The notes under the pieces are model-generated. The model worked only from the letters and a program-made list of their open reading frames with translations, searched no databases and was not told where the DNA came from. This document shows, in pieces, positions 36,197-45,900 of a DNA stretch of 64,000 bases. Made by a program: the position numbers and the translations under genes. This DNA comes from Streptomyces sp. AC550_RSS872 (lineage in GTDB: Bacteria > Actinomycetota > Actinomycetes > Streptomycetales > Streptomycetaceae): positions 62,001 to 126,000 of the forward strand of contig NZ_JAGMUL010000021.1 of the NCBI RefSeq assembly GCF_019049285.1. Reading direction: 5' to 3'. Each line of letters begins with the position of its first letter. The first letter of the stretch is position 1.

Positions 36197-36274
36197 GAGT
36201 TCTCCCGAACTGTCAGGCCCCGCGCCCAGTGGCAACGGTACGGCCGTTTCTACAGCCGAGTTGAGTGATCGCGC

Positions 36275-37798
36275 TCACACTTCGCGCTCGTCGCAACCAT
36301 GAGACGAGTGCTGTCGCCCACCAGGGTGATCGTCGATCCACGACAGGCCACCGAGGTCTAGCTGAAGTCGGGCGCGGGTCACGGCGACGTAGGCCAACCG
36401 GGCGTCGGCGTCTCGGACGGGTTCGGGGATCGGGTGCCCTTGGTCGTCGAGCTCGTCCGTGTCCTTGGGTGGAGGGAAGTCGTCCGCGATTCTGACGCTG
36501 GACCATTCACGGCCCTTCGCCTTGTGGGCGGTGGAGACGGTTACGTCGGCGCAGGATTCGTCGCTGAGCCGATCCACCGCATTGAGGATCGCCTCCGTAC
36601 CGTGCTGATCGATGAGATCGACCAGCGGCTGCAGATCCTTGCCTGCAGGGTCGTATGCGGCATAGTCCTGGAGATCGCCCCAGGAAGCGAAAAGCACAAG
36701 CTCCGGATGGGCGGTCCGGCGTCCCTCCGGATGGGCGGTCCGGCGTCCCTCTTTGAGGTCCCGGGCGGCCAACGCCAGAGCACGGAGGGTCTGTCCGCCG
36801 CCGACGAGTGCGACGCTGTGGTTTTCGGCGAGCAGGCGCATGACCTCGGCCATGGCTCCCACGTTGGTGCGGCTCAGCACCGCCTTCGGGTGGGTGACGG
36901 TCCCGATGTCCGTGGTGATGGTGTCGGTGCCGGACAGGCGGATCGGGGCGTCGGCGATGGCCAGCCAGCGGTTGGCCTGGTCGGCGAGGTGCGGGCCGAA
37001 CCTGAACGAGCGTGTGAGGGTGAGGGGGACGCCGTCGAAGCGAGACATCACGTCCCGTGCGCCTCGCCAGCCGTAGATGGCCTGGGCGGAGTCGCCGACC
37101 ATGACGAGCTGAGCGTGGTCGCGCTGGGATGCGAAGACCTGTTCCAGCACGGGGTTGGTGTCCTGAGCCTCGTCGAGCATGAGGAAGTCGGCCTCGATTC
37201 TCGGGTGCCTGAGAGACCAGATTTTCAGGTAGTGGTCGTGTTCGAAACGCACGACCCCTTTCTCGGTGTTCTGGAGGTCGGACCAGGCCTGGGCGGCAAA
37301 CGGCAGAACGAACCCGACGAGTTCACTGTGCGACGACTGAGACTCCAGTCGCCTAAGAGGCGGCACGTGATGGTCAGAGAGAACCCTGTCGGCGGAGTGG
37401 CAGAAGCGGGCCACGGTACGCAGCATCGTGTGGGAGAGCGTCCTATGGCTGATGGTGTGGTCACCGATGCGGACAGAGCGGTTGAGGCCCAGGCCCTCGC
37501 CGATTCTCCAGGCGGGTTGGCGGGGGCTGTTGAGTCGGCTGGCGTACCGGTGGCCGACGGCTGCGTATGCCGTGGCGTGGGCGGTCGTGCACCGCACGGT
37601 GTGCGGGAAACGGGCAGCAGCGTCCCGGGCGATGACCTTGTTGAAGGCGAGGTATCGGCCGCGGCGTTCCGTACTGGCGGCGAGCTGGACGAGGGTGGTG
37701 GTCTTGCCAGTGCCGGCGCCGGCCTGGATAACCAGGTGGTGCCCGGTGTGAAAGGCGTCTGCTGCTGCGGTTTGTTCGTCTGTGAGCGTGGTCAACAA
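36275..37798 (-). CDS. Compact UvrD/Rep-like SF1 helicase
   Basis: The 507-aa protein starts at a TTG (37798) after a GGAG site. It has all SF1 motifs: QAGAGTGKTTTL (I), MLDEAQDTNPVLE (II), MVGDSAQAIYGWRGARDV (III), TRSFRFGPHLADQANRW (IV), STAHKAKGREWSSVR (V) and AYVAVTRARLQL (VI). It is short for UvrD, without the large 1B/2B inserts. A 24-bp tandem duplication repeats RRTAHPEG. It is the intact counterpart of the truncated helicase at 21.2-22.2 kb. It may act in replication or recombination of the element, or in DNA repair with dnaE2. Confidence 0.9.
   Translation of the reverse strand: MLTTLTDEQTAAADAFHTGHHLVIQAGAGTGKTTTLVQLAASTERRGRYLAFNKVIARDAAARFPHTVRCTTAHATAYAAVGHRYASRLNSPRQPAWRIGEGLGLNRSVRIGDHTISHRTLSHTMLRTVARFCHSADRVLSDHHVPPLRRLESQSSHSELVGFVLPFAAQAWSDLQNTEKGVVRFEHDHYLKIWSLRHPRIEADFLMLDEAQDTNPVLEQVFASQRDHAQLVMVGDSAQAIYGWRGARDVMSRFDGVPLTLTRSFRFGPHLADQANRWLAIADAPIRLSGTDTITTDIGTVTHPKAVLSRTNVGAMAEVMRLLAENHSVALVGGGQTLRALALAARDLKEGRRTAHPEGRRTAHPELVLFASWGDLQDYAAYDPAGKDLQPLVDLIDQHGTEAILNAVDRLSDESCADVTVSTAHKAKGREWSSVRIADDFPPPKDTDELDDQGHPIPEPVRDADARLAYVAVTRARLQLDLGGLSWIDDHPGGRQHSSHGCDEREV
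36701..36748. repeat. 24-bp perfect tandem duplication in helicase gene
   Basis: CTCCGGATGGGCGGTCCGGC plus GTCC occurs twice head to tail (36701-36724, 36725-36748). It keeps the frame and duplicates eight residues. Confidence 0.9.
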
Positions 37799-37848
37799 GA
37801 GCTCCGCATGTGTGGAGGCTGGCAGTTCGGCGGCGGGGCGAGCAACTG

Positions 37849-38337
37849 CTACCGCTTCGAAGGTGCGCCAGAGCGGTGGGGACGGCTGAGGACGTCGGCC
37901 GCGGCCAGCAGAAGGTCTTCCGCGGTGTTGTCAGTGAGCAGACCCTCCAGCCGATCCGTGAGATGCCGGAGGCGTTGGCGCTCATGACGGTCGACGCCTG
38001 TGGTCACTGCCTGGCTCAGAAAATCCTGGGGTGTCTGTCCCAGAGCTGCTGCCTTGTGCCGGATGATCCTGCGGATGGCGTGGCTGACGGCCACGTTGAG
38101 CAGGATCTGGCCCCGCCGGTCCGGGTAGTGGGTGGTCATGACATCGATGGGCAACTGCACGTCCAGCAGGCCGCGGAGGACACGGAGAGCCCGGCCAGGG
38201 CTCTTGGCCTGCTGAACTACCAGGAGCCGGGTGAAGTCTGCGTTCGTGGCCAGCGGAACTCGACGGCGAGCCCGCTGCAGTTCGCTGGCTGTGGCCGGCA
38301 GGGTCAGCGTGATCTCGACGGCGTGGTGGGGTGTCAC
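37849..38337 (-). CDS. Helicase-linked protein of unknown function
   Basis: The 162-aa protein starts at a GTG overlapping the DUF6083 stop (GTGA). The sequence includes HHAVEITLTLPATASEL, MTTHYPDRRGQILLNVAVSHAIRR and TPQDFLSQAVTTGVDRHERQR, and is helical at the end. No known domain is seen. Its position between DUF6083 and the helicase is kept in both islands, so the three probably work together. Confidence 0.7.
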   Translation of the reverse strand: MTPHHAVEITLTLPATASELQRARRRVPLATNADFTRLLVVQQAKSPGRALRVLRGLLDVQLPIDVMTTHYPDRRGQILLNVAVSHAIRRIIRHKAAALGQTPQDFLSQAVTTGVDRHERQRLRHLTDRLEGLLTDNTAEDLLLAAADVLSRPHRSGAPSKR

Positions 38338-39242
38338 TTCTGATCCGTGGTTCGAGCGGTGTTGTTGGGCCGGGCACGCCGGACCAGCGTGGGCAGACGG
38401 TTGTAGATGTGCTCATGGTGGAGGAGCGGGTCGAACACCTCCCACTCCGCCACCGCCATGTCTCCGGCCGTAGGGACGTCGCCGTGCTGCTGACACCGCT
38501 GGGCCCGCCAGCGCAACTGGTCTCCGTAGGGCAGACCGGAGAGGTCGTACACGGCCATGACCTCTGCAGGCAGGGCGAGTTGGCCGCAGGGCCTCGTGGC
38601 CGGCTTCAGGGTCCAGGTCCCGGCGGGTGTGTCCGGGGTGAGCAGCAGATTGCCACAGCGGTGCCTCCGCCTGGTCTGAGCCACGCACTGGATCTCGTCG
38701 ACAGGCTGGGCGGCGAGATAGCGAAGGTACAGGAGCTGCACGATGGGACGGCTCGGGCGGCAGGTGGCCGGGGCCGAGTCCTCCGAGTCGGAGGAAGTTG
38801 TCGACGACGGGGTGAAAGTGCCGGCGTCGAGCAGGCGGCGAGTGTTGAGGGCCAAAGCGCGGCGGAGCGGTACCAGTTCGGGCGACGCGGAGGTGGCATC
38901 GCGGGTGGGGCACACGACGGTACGCGGCAGACGGCACCAACGTGTGCCGTCGTCCGACGGGTACGCGACGCCCGAGCTGACGTGCCAGCGGCAGGCGACG
39001 GGAATGCGTGAGGTCGGCAGCTCCCGGGGGTGCAGGCGGATGGGCTGGCCGTCACCGCGGAGATACCACTCGATCTGGTTGCCGCAGTCACGGCATCGGT
39101 CGTTCTGGCCGCAGCGCAGGAGTCGACTGACGCCGTCGGGTGTGACGCGGAGGGAGCGTCGCGTCCGGACGGCGGTGCCATCTCAGCGGCACCTCGGAGG
39201 CGGAGGTGCGGAGTGCATGTGGGCGAACCTGCCAGCCAACAC
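38334..39242 (-). pseudogene. DUF6083 protein with in-frame TGA at codon 20
   Basis: The frame from GTG 39242 reads LAGRFAHMHSAPPPPRCR, then TGA (39183-39185), then continues with full similarity: LLRCGQNDRCRDCGNQIEW, ACRWHVSSGVAY, VVQ-like IVQLLYLRYLAAQP. The sister copy at 23.5 kb has TGG (Trp) at the TGA position. The first usable in-frame start after the TGA is GTG 38915, giving 193 residues without the zinc-ribbon part. So it is either a very young pseudogene, a shortened protein, or a base-call error. Confidence 0.8.
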
Positions 39243-39378
39243 GCCGTAACCGACGTGTCGCTGCTGTCGTGTCCCTCGGCTAGCCGAACTGGTGGCAACT
39301 GGCGTACGAGTTGGCACTCACGTGTTCGAGCGCGCGTCGCCGGTTTGGGTGGTCAGTGAAGGCTGCTTCGGGCGGAGC

Positions 39379-39642
39379 TCACTCCTGGGTCTCCCCGGGC
39401 GGCTCGTGCCCGCGGCACAGGTTGCCGAAAAGCATGTCCAAGGGGGTGTCCAGGGCGTGAGCGAGGGCGCGCCAGGTCTTCAAAGTGCCGACGGTGCGGC
39501 CTTGCTCGATCTCGATAAGGGTGCGTCTGGCCAGGCCGGTGCGGGCGGCGAGCTCGTCGTACGTCCACCCTCGCGCCGCCCGCAGGCGCGCCAGCTCCAG
39601 GCGTAGCGCCTCGAAGTCCGGATCGGGCGGCAAGATCGTCAT
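39379..39642 (-). CDS. XRE-family repressor, element copy
   Basis: The 87-aa protein starts at ATG 39642. The helix-turn-helix is WTYDELAARTGLARRTLIEIEQG, then RTVGTLKTWRALAHALDTPLDMLF. It lies divergent from the Cys-rich gene with three operators between. It is a close paralogue of the repressor at 23.7 kb, and since the operators are almost the same, each repressor may bind both sets and couple the two islands. Confidence 0.9.
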   Translation of the reverse strand: MTILPPDPDFEALRLELARLRAARGWTYDELAARTGLARRTLIEIEQGRTVGTLKTWRALAHALDTPLDMLFGNLCRGHEPPGETQE

Positions 39643-39656
39643 CCCACCATTCGGCG

Positions 39657-39738
39657 GTGCAGACCCCTGCCCTGTCAGTGCAGACCTCTGCCCTATTTGT
39701 GCAGGTGGCGACGCGAGCGGGAGGGCAGATGTCTGCAC
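39657..39738. promoter_or_regulatory. Three XRE operator palindromes, element copy
   Basis: Sites at 39657-39672 (GTGCAGACCCCTGCCC), 39678-39693 (GTGCAGACCTCTGCCC) and 39723-39738 (GGGCAGATGTCTGCAC). The first two are 21 bases apart, the third 45 bases further, as in the other copy. Confidence 0.82.
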
Positions 39739-39805
39739 TACCGTGTGCCGCCGCCCCCTCTCGGCGGGTGTCGGCGCCAAACACGATGGGAGGAGCACGA
39801 GCCCG

Positions 39806-40864
39806 ATGAGGCTCCGCACAACATGCCCTGCGGGGCGGCGTACCTGGACCGTCGAACTGCGCCCGCAGACCGGCGGGCCAGTACTTTTCTGCGAGCAGTG
39901 CCCGGCGGGCGGCAGGCCTCTAGCCGCCGCATCCGCCCGCTCGGCCGCCCTGGCCCACCTCGCCCGGCACGCCCGCTGCGACGTCCTGCCGGTGCACATG
40001 CGCACCTGCCAGTGCCACGAACGCGGCTGTCGGTGGCACTCCCGACACCGTGGGTGCGCCGGCTCCATCCGGCTACTCCTGGCGCGGGAGCGCCGTGGAC
40101 GGGTGTGGCGACTCGCCGACTCCTGCGCTGCCTGCGCTGCGGCCACGGACCATGCGGCCGTCGTACCCGACACGATCCTGTCCGCGTCAGTGCTGGCAGC
40201 ATGCGAATCCGGTCGCGGCCGGCGCGGACGGCTGCCTCGCGGACCGGGCGAACAGACCCGGGTGCGGGAGATGCTCAGCTACCTTGCCGCCGCGCTGCCG
40301 GACGGCACCGAGGCTTCTGCCCGGCTCCTCGCCCTGCAGTGTGCCTTGAGGATGAACGCGGTGGCGGAGGTCCGTATCCCGGCAGGACTGCTGCGCGCTC
40401 TCCGCCTGGGCAATCGCACAGATCCTTGGCGGGAACTGGAACAAGCCCGGTGGTTGAGCAGGTTCCCAGGCCCGGCGGACAGTGGCGGCACTGCGGTAGT
40501 TGCCCGGTTGCTCGATGCCGGACTCCTTACTCAGTCCCCAGCGCGGCCCGACCGCAGGCGAGCTGCTGACTGGGCCTTGCGATCAGCTCTGCCTGGTCGG
40601 GCGGCTGAGGGTGGACCGCTGCCCCAACTGGTTGCCGTGTGGCTTACTGCGTACACAAGTCCAGAAAGAGGTGATGGACTCATGGAATCGGACCGGATGG
40701 CGCGTGACTGCGGGTTCGACCTGTCTGCTCTGCCGGACGTACTCCGGCAACTTGACGCAACAGGGCTCCTCAAGTCCTTGGACGTATGTCCTGACTCCGG
40801 AGACCTGCGCTGGAAGCTGGCAGAACAATGGCTGCCCCGCCAGGGTGACCACGGCGCACCGTAA
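39806..40864 (+). CDS. Cys/His-rich protein of unknown function, element copy
   Basis: The 352-aa protein starts at ATG 39806 with GGGAGGAG upstream. It shares CQCHERGCRWHSRHRGCAG and RLADSCAACAAA with the copy at 24.1 kb, and the end MARDCGFDLSALPDVLRQLD may be a winged helix. The likely zinc site and promoter architecture suggest a DNA-linked role. Unlike the other copy, it is followed by defence genes, not by dnaE2. Confidence 0.75.
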   Translation: MRLRTTCPAGRRTWTVELRPQTGGPVLFCEQCPAGGRPLAAASARSAALAHLARHARCDVLPVHMRTCQCHERGCRWHSRHRGCAGSIRLLLARERRGRVWRLADSCAACAAATDHAAVVPDTILSASVLAACESGRGRRGRLPRGPGEQTRVREMLSYLAAALPDGTEASARLLALQCALRMNAVAEVRIPAGLLRALRLGNRTDPWRELEQARWLSRFPGPADSGGTAVVARLLDAGLLTQSPARPDRRRAADWALRSALPGRAAEGGPLPQLVAVWLTAYTSPERGDGLMESDRMARDCGFDLSALPDVLRQLDATGLLKSLDVCPDSGDLRWKLAEQWLPRQGDHGAP

Positions 40865-41029
40865 GACGCCTAGCCTGCACGGATCCCCCGTGTGCGGGCA
40901 GCGAACTGCTCCCGCTCGAAGCGGTAATCCGGGGGCGTCGGTGGCAAGTTTGAGCAGTTCGGGGAGCAGCAAGAGGACCTCCTAGCGGGGTGCGCGCAGG
41001 AAGACCAGGTGCGTTTCGGCGTATGCGAA

Positions 41030-41054
41030 AACCCCGGCTTACGGAGCCGGGGTT
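41030..41054. terminator. Hairpin between convergent genes
   Basis: AACCCCGGCT-TACGG-AGCCGGGGTT is a perfect 10-bp stem just before the HEPN gene stop. It separates it from the Cys-rich gene. Confidence 0.8.
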
Positions 41055-41063
41055 CCACGGCGC

Positions 41064-41975
41064 CTAGCTTTCCTGTGTCCCGTTGTCCGAGTCGGGCAGC
41101 TCGTCGTAGGCGGCGAGTCCCGCCAACTCCACGAGTGACGCCAAGTTGGTGCCTGCTGCCTGGATTTCCTCCGCGCTGTTCAGCCGGAGCTGGCACCACG
41201 GACAACTCATACTCACGGCTGTGAAGGCCATCTTCGGTGAGGCCGGATCAGGCTCAGCCTTCACGATCGCCTGACGCTCACAGGCGGGACAACCATGGGT
41301 GCCGGTCACGGTCACGACGACTTGGTCAATGTCAGGGTTTGCATCCTGGAAGAAGACGCTGAAGCCGGACTGCCCAGGCACTCGGAGCTTGTACGGCAGG
41401 GGCAGTCCCTTGAGGCGATCATCGAGACCATGTCGAGCTTGCCTGATGCGGAGCTGGACATCCCGTTCGATGTCGCCCCGCCGCTTGTCCACGGCTACGT
41501 TCATCGCGCTCGTCCAGCGACCCCAGAAATTCTCCTCAGGAAGGTCGATGTCTTTGAGCAGAGCTGCGATGTTCTTGGCGAGTGTTGGGAGCAGGGTCTT
41601 CGCCTGATCGCCGATGGTTGTATGGGCGGTGCCGTTGCGGAGTTCGATCAGCAGGTCGAGCTCGGAATCAGGTGGAAGCAGCCCCAACGTGCGGAGCCGC
41701 TTGATGGTGTCCTTGGCGCCGACGGTGCGGACCTTGTCCGCGCTCATCTCTAGGTGGCCACCGAGGTACAGGAGCATGTCGGGGTTCCCGTTGCGCATCT
41801 CCAGGAGGTACACCGGGTTCTTCGAGACCAGCACCGCCTTGGCGAGCCGCTCCACGGCAACACCGCCATGGAGAGCGAACTCGTCGTACTCGCCGCGCCC
41901 ATGGTCGTCCATGGCTCTGTGGGCGGCCTTCTTGGCTCCTTCAAGGAAGTTCTCGAAGGAGAGGGATTCGTCCAT
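41064..41975 (-). CDS. HEPN-like protein with zinc ribbon
   Basis: The 303-aa protein has ELRNGTAH at 111-118, an R-x4-H motif with which HEPN RNases cut RNA. GVAVERLAKAVLVSKNP is a typical HEPN helix. The C-terminal part has CPAC and CPWC (about residues 232-275), a zinc ribbon. HEPN proteins of this size are often toxins or defence nucleases. It lies alone on the minus strand, with a terminator after it. RNase activity is inferred from the motif only. Confidence 0.7.
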   Translation of the reverse strand: MDESLSFENFLEGAKKAAHRAMDDHGRGEYDEFALHGGVAVERLAKAVLVSKNPVYLLEMRNGNPDMLLYLGGHLEMSADKVRTVGAKDTIKRLRTLGLLPPDSELDLLIELRNGTAHTTIGDQAKTLLPTLAKNIAALLKDIDLPEENFWGRWTSAMNVAVDKRRGDIERDVQLRIRQARHGLDDRLKGLPLPYKLRVPGQSGFSVFFQDANPDIDQVVVTVTGTHGCPACERQAIVKAEPDPASPKMAFTAVSMSCPWCQLRLNSAEEIQAAGTNLASLVELAGLAAYDELPDSDNGTQES

Positions 41976-42146
41976 GGACGGACGGTAACCGCCCCTGCAC
42001 TACAGGCTCGATCGAATTGAGAGGCCCGGTCCTTCCGCTGACGCCTCAGCATCACTCACAGGCGTGGAAACCAACGGCCGCTTTACCTCGCTGAGAGGGT
42101 CGGCGAAGGCGTCGAACTCGCTGGTCCTCTTCATGGCGAGCGGAGG

Positions 42147-42652
42147 TCAGGAGAACGTCTCCCGTACGGGCCGCAGCGGCTGGACGTAGGGAGAGAAGTT
42201 TCCGTGCCCGATTTCGTACCGCAGCCCCTTGGGACCGGTGGCCAGGACCTCGCTGCTGGCGCCTGTCGCATTGCCGGCCGCGTCCCCTGCAGCTGCCACG
42301 CTGCCCGGCCTTGAGGCGCTCACCTGGTGCTGGCCGACCGCAGGCTGTGCCTGTGGCAGTGCCGGAGCTGCGCGGCGGGTCACCTTTCCGCCTGTGGCCG
42401 TAGCGTTGCCCACAGGGCTGCCTGCTGCGGCCACGGCTCCCGGACCGCCCGCCTGCACAACATGACCGCTTGGGCCCGCCCGCCGCACCTCGAAGTAGAC
42501 ACTCAGAGCGCAGCCCAGGAAACCGGCGCACCCCCCGCGACGCTTGCGACCTTGTCTGCCGAATCCAGGTCTGCCCAGAGCGCCACGGACGCCAGGGCGA
42601 GGCCGGCCACGGAAAACCCTGCGGCCAGTACCCGTAGCACCACGTGCCCCAT
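42147..42652 (-). pseudogene. Small membrane protein with repeat tail, frameshifted
   Basis: ATG 42652 with GGAGG upstream gives MGHVVLRVLAAGFSVAGLAL and DLDSADKVASVAGG, then stops after PVSWAAL. One extra base in the C6 run (42531-42536) joins it to GFLGCALSVYFEVRRAG in another frame. The joined protein of about 168 residues has two membrane segments and a soluble tail with two copies of a unit like PGxVAAAGxxxGNAT. Such Gly/Ala/Asn repeats occur in proteins near bacterial NLR genes. The gene is divergent from the 1700-aa STAND gene. Confidence 0.6.
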
Positions 42653-42938
42653 GAAACCTCCGCCTTGGCACTCAGGCCCACCCGACACCGTCGTCCGTCA
42701 TCCTAGAAGGAGCTCCACGGTGCGCTTTGCGGCGTGAACGGAGCCCGCCCGCTCAGTGCGGCCGCCCCGAAGACGCTCATCCCTGGGATCGACCTGCAGT
42801 GCCGATCATGTCGGCCTCCCCCTAATTCTGGAAACGCTGTGCGACGCCACCGTTGTGGGTGACGATGGCAGCATGTTTCTCGACGCACGCTACGGTGAGC
42901 CGTGCGGCAATTGATAGCACAATGCCACCGAGGAGCAC
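42653..42938. promoter_or_regulatory. Divergent promoter region of STAND gene
   Basis: There is no gene in these 286 bases. It should hold promoters for both neighbours. The only defined site is GAGGAG before the ATG at 42939. Confidence 0.35.
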
Positions 42939-45900
42939 ATGAACGAGCCCGTTGGGTCGGACGCTGCCGCTCGGTCCGAAGGTGAGCCAGTATCTGGACC
43001 GGGGGCCGCTTCCCAGGATGCGGCCGTCGAGGTCGCGACCGCCGCGGCCGGTGAAGCTGAGCGAGGATCGAGTACCTACGCGACCGGCGGTGGCGGCGTT
43101 TCGTTCGCGCACCGCGTCGCGGCTGTCTATCTCGCTGGCATGTTGACTGGCGAACGACGGGCGGAGGTCTCTGAGCTGCCGGTCCGGAGGGTGGCGTTCC
43201 AAACCGGTCCGGCGCACCCGGTGGATGATCTTCTGATCGAATGCGGCGATGAGGTAGCCGAAGTCATCCTCGCCGTGGCATGTCGAGCAACGCCGAACTT
43301 CGTCCAGAGCCACGGCGACACTGTGAAACTCGTCGGGTCGCTGCTCGCCGAGGTCGAGAAGTTCGACACCGACACTCACCAGGTCGCCGTCGCGACCGCC
43401 GGTCGGTCCGATCAATGGGACCAGCTTGCAACGCTCTGCGGCATCGCGCGTGCTCATGCCGACCCCGAGTCGTTCCAAGCGTCCATGGACGTCGATGGCC
43501 GCTGGTCGAGGCCAGTGCGTAAGCGCCAGGAGCATTTCCTGGAGATGGTCGAGAAGGCCGTCGGAGACGACACAGCGCCGGAAGAGGTCCTGCGGCTGGC
43601 GTGGCGGCTGCTTGGCCGGTTGCACATCCTCGGTTTCGCGGTTCAGAGCCCGGGTGAACGTGACCGTACGGCGGTCGCGACATCGTTGGACGGCGTGGCC
43701 TCGCCCGCCGCCGACGGGGTGGCGGTCCGGGACCGGCTTGAGGTTGAGGCAACCCGCTACGACGCGACCGGCGCCATAGCGGACCTCAAGGTGCTCCGCC
43801 GTGACATTCACGTGGTCTTGGACTCGGCCGCGACTCGAAGTCGGCGGGCGTGGTCGGTGCTTGCGGACCAACGCAAGTTGGCCGTTGCGGGTGTGCGGAC
43901 CACTATCGGTGACGAGTCATCTGGCGGACCGGTCGAGATCTCGTTCGCCGACCGCCGCGAACAACTCGCTGAGGCCCTGCGCGAGGCCGGTACCAGTGCT
44001 TCGGCTTTGCTGGTATCCGGCGAGTCAGGCATCGGTAAGAGCGCATTGACGCTGTCGGCCGTTGCCGAGTTGGAAGCCGTGGACCCCGCCGGGTTCCAAG
44101 GGGTCGTGGTCAACTTCCGCAGCCTGCCACAGTCGAGCCTGGAGCTGCGTACTGCGCTCGGGATGTCGATGGAGGACGTGCTCGCGGAATTGTCGGCACC
44201 TGCTCGGGTTTTGGTCATCGACGCGGCTGATGCTGCTCTGGAGCGGTCTGCCGGCCTGTTGAGTGACCTGGTGCTGACAGCGGCTGCGGCTGGCGTTGGG
44301 CTCGTAGCGGTGACATCCGACATGGCATCGGATTTCGTGCGGGAGCAGGTAGAGCTGGGGTTCACGAAGCCCATTTCATCTTTCGCGATGAGACCGTTGG
44401 GCGACGAGGACATCTCGATCGTCTCAGACCACTTTCCGCTTCTACGCACGGTCCTGCGAGACCTGCCCGCGAACTCGCTGCTGCGCAGGCCTGTTGTGCT
44501 GGACCTTCTGGCTCGGACAGGGTCGGAGCCAGACAGCTCACTGGGTGAGTGGGAGTGCCTTGAGCTGGTGTGGAGCAGGCTTGTTCGGGGCGATGGACGC
44601 CCCGGTGTCGGTTCGGCGGAGGCACGCGAACGGACATTGCTCGCGGTGGCCGCGACGACGCTGAAGCTGCCCGAGGGCCGCCGACCTGACGCAGGCGTCG
44701 ATGCTGCAGCGGTGGACATGCTGCGTCGGGATCATCTGCTCGCGCCGGCGAGCCCGTACCGGGGCCAGCCGGAATTTGCACACGACGAAGTCCGACGGTA
44801 CGCGACCGCCATCCTTCTCGTCCGTGGCCAGAGCCCGACCGAGTTGCTGCAGGCAGCTGGGGCGCCCCGGTGGGCGCTGTCGGCTACTACTCTTGCGTGC
44901 AAGGGGCTACTGAAAGCACCCGACGCTCGGCCCGTCCGGAAGTTCGCCGAACTGTACTCGCAACTGCGGATGTTCGCGGCAGCACATGGACCCCGGTGGA
45001 CGGACGTCCCCGTGGAGGCGGTTTTGGAGACGCCGTTCGCGTATCAATGTCTGAAGTCGGCGTGCACGGATCAGTCGGTCGGCCTGGTGCTCGGCGACGT
45101 GGTTCGAGTCGTTCAGCAAAGGCACAAGGTCAACGGGCGGGTCGACCGTCTGATCACGAACCCCATTGTGCGGATTCTCCTCGATGACCAAAAGCCGTGG
45201 GACGTCTCGAAGGAGTCGTTCGAGCTGCTTGCGGACTGGCTGCAAGCCCTGTCTCTGGCAGACGTTCCAGCTGGCAATGAACTGCGAAGCCAGCTGCGGG
45301 ACCGTCTCCTTGCCTACTGGAACTCGCTCTCTCTACGCGAAACCAGCGGGGGCCAACTGCCCGGGTCGAAGTCACAGCATCGCCAGCGCCGACGCACGCT
45401 GGATCACCACCTGACCAATGAAGAGTTCGTCGAAACGTTGGCGCTGCTCGGACCGGACATCGACGATGCTATCGAAGCGTGCCTTCGGGCCATCGCCGAT
45501 GACGCACCAGCGTTCCTGGCTCCGGCTGTGGACTCGCCGTTGAGCGCCCGAGCCTTGGCCCAGAAGGACCCGGAGCTATTGGCGACGTTGATGGCGGCCT
45601 ATTACATCGACGACGAGCCAAGCTGGCATCGAGATGAGGGTGTCCGGAGGCATCAGGGCCGGTGGAGCGGTATCGGACCACCGTTCTTCCAGTACTACTT
45701 CGGCGGGTTCTGGCAGCTGTTTCAGACAGCGTCGTTGTCGACTTCGGTGCGGGTGTTGAACAACATCTTGAACAGCGGTGCGCGGGCGCGCGTAGCAACG
45801 CTGTCTCGGCATAGTTCGCCTGACGTCTTCGCTGGGCCCGCCGGCGCCCGGAGCCAAGACGCCGACGGCGAGACGGAGAACGGAGAGGGTGGAAACCGCG

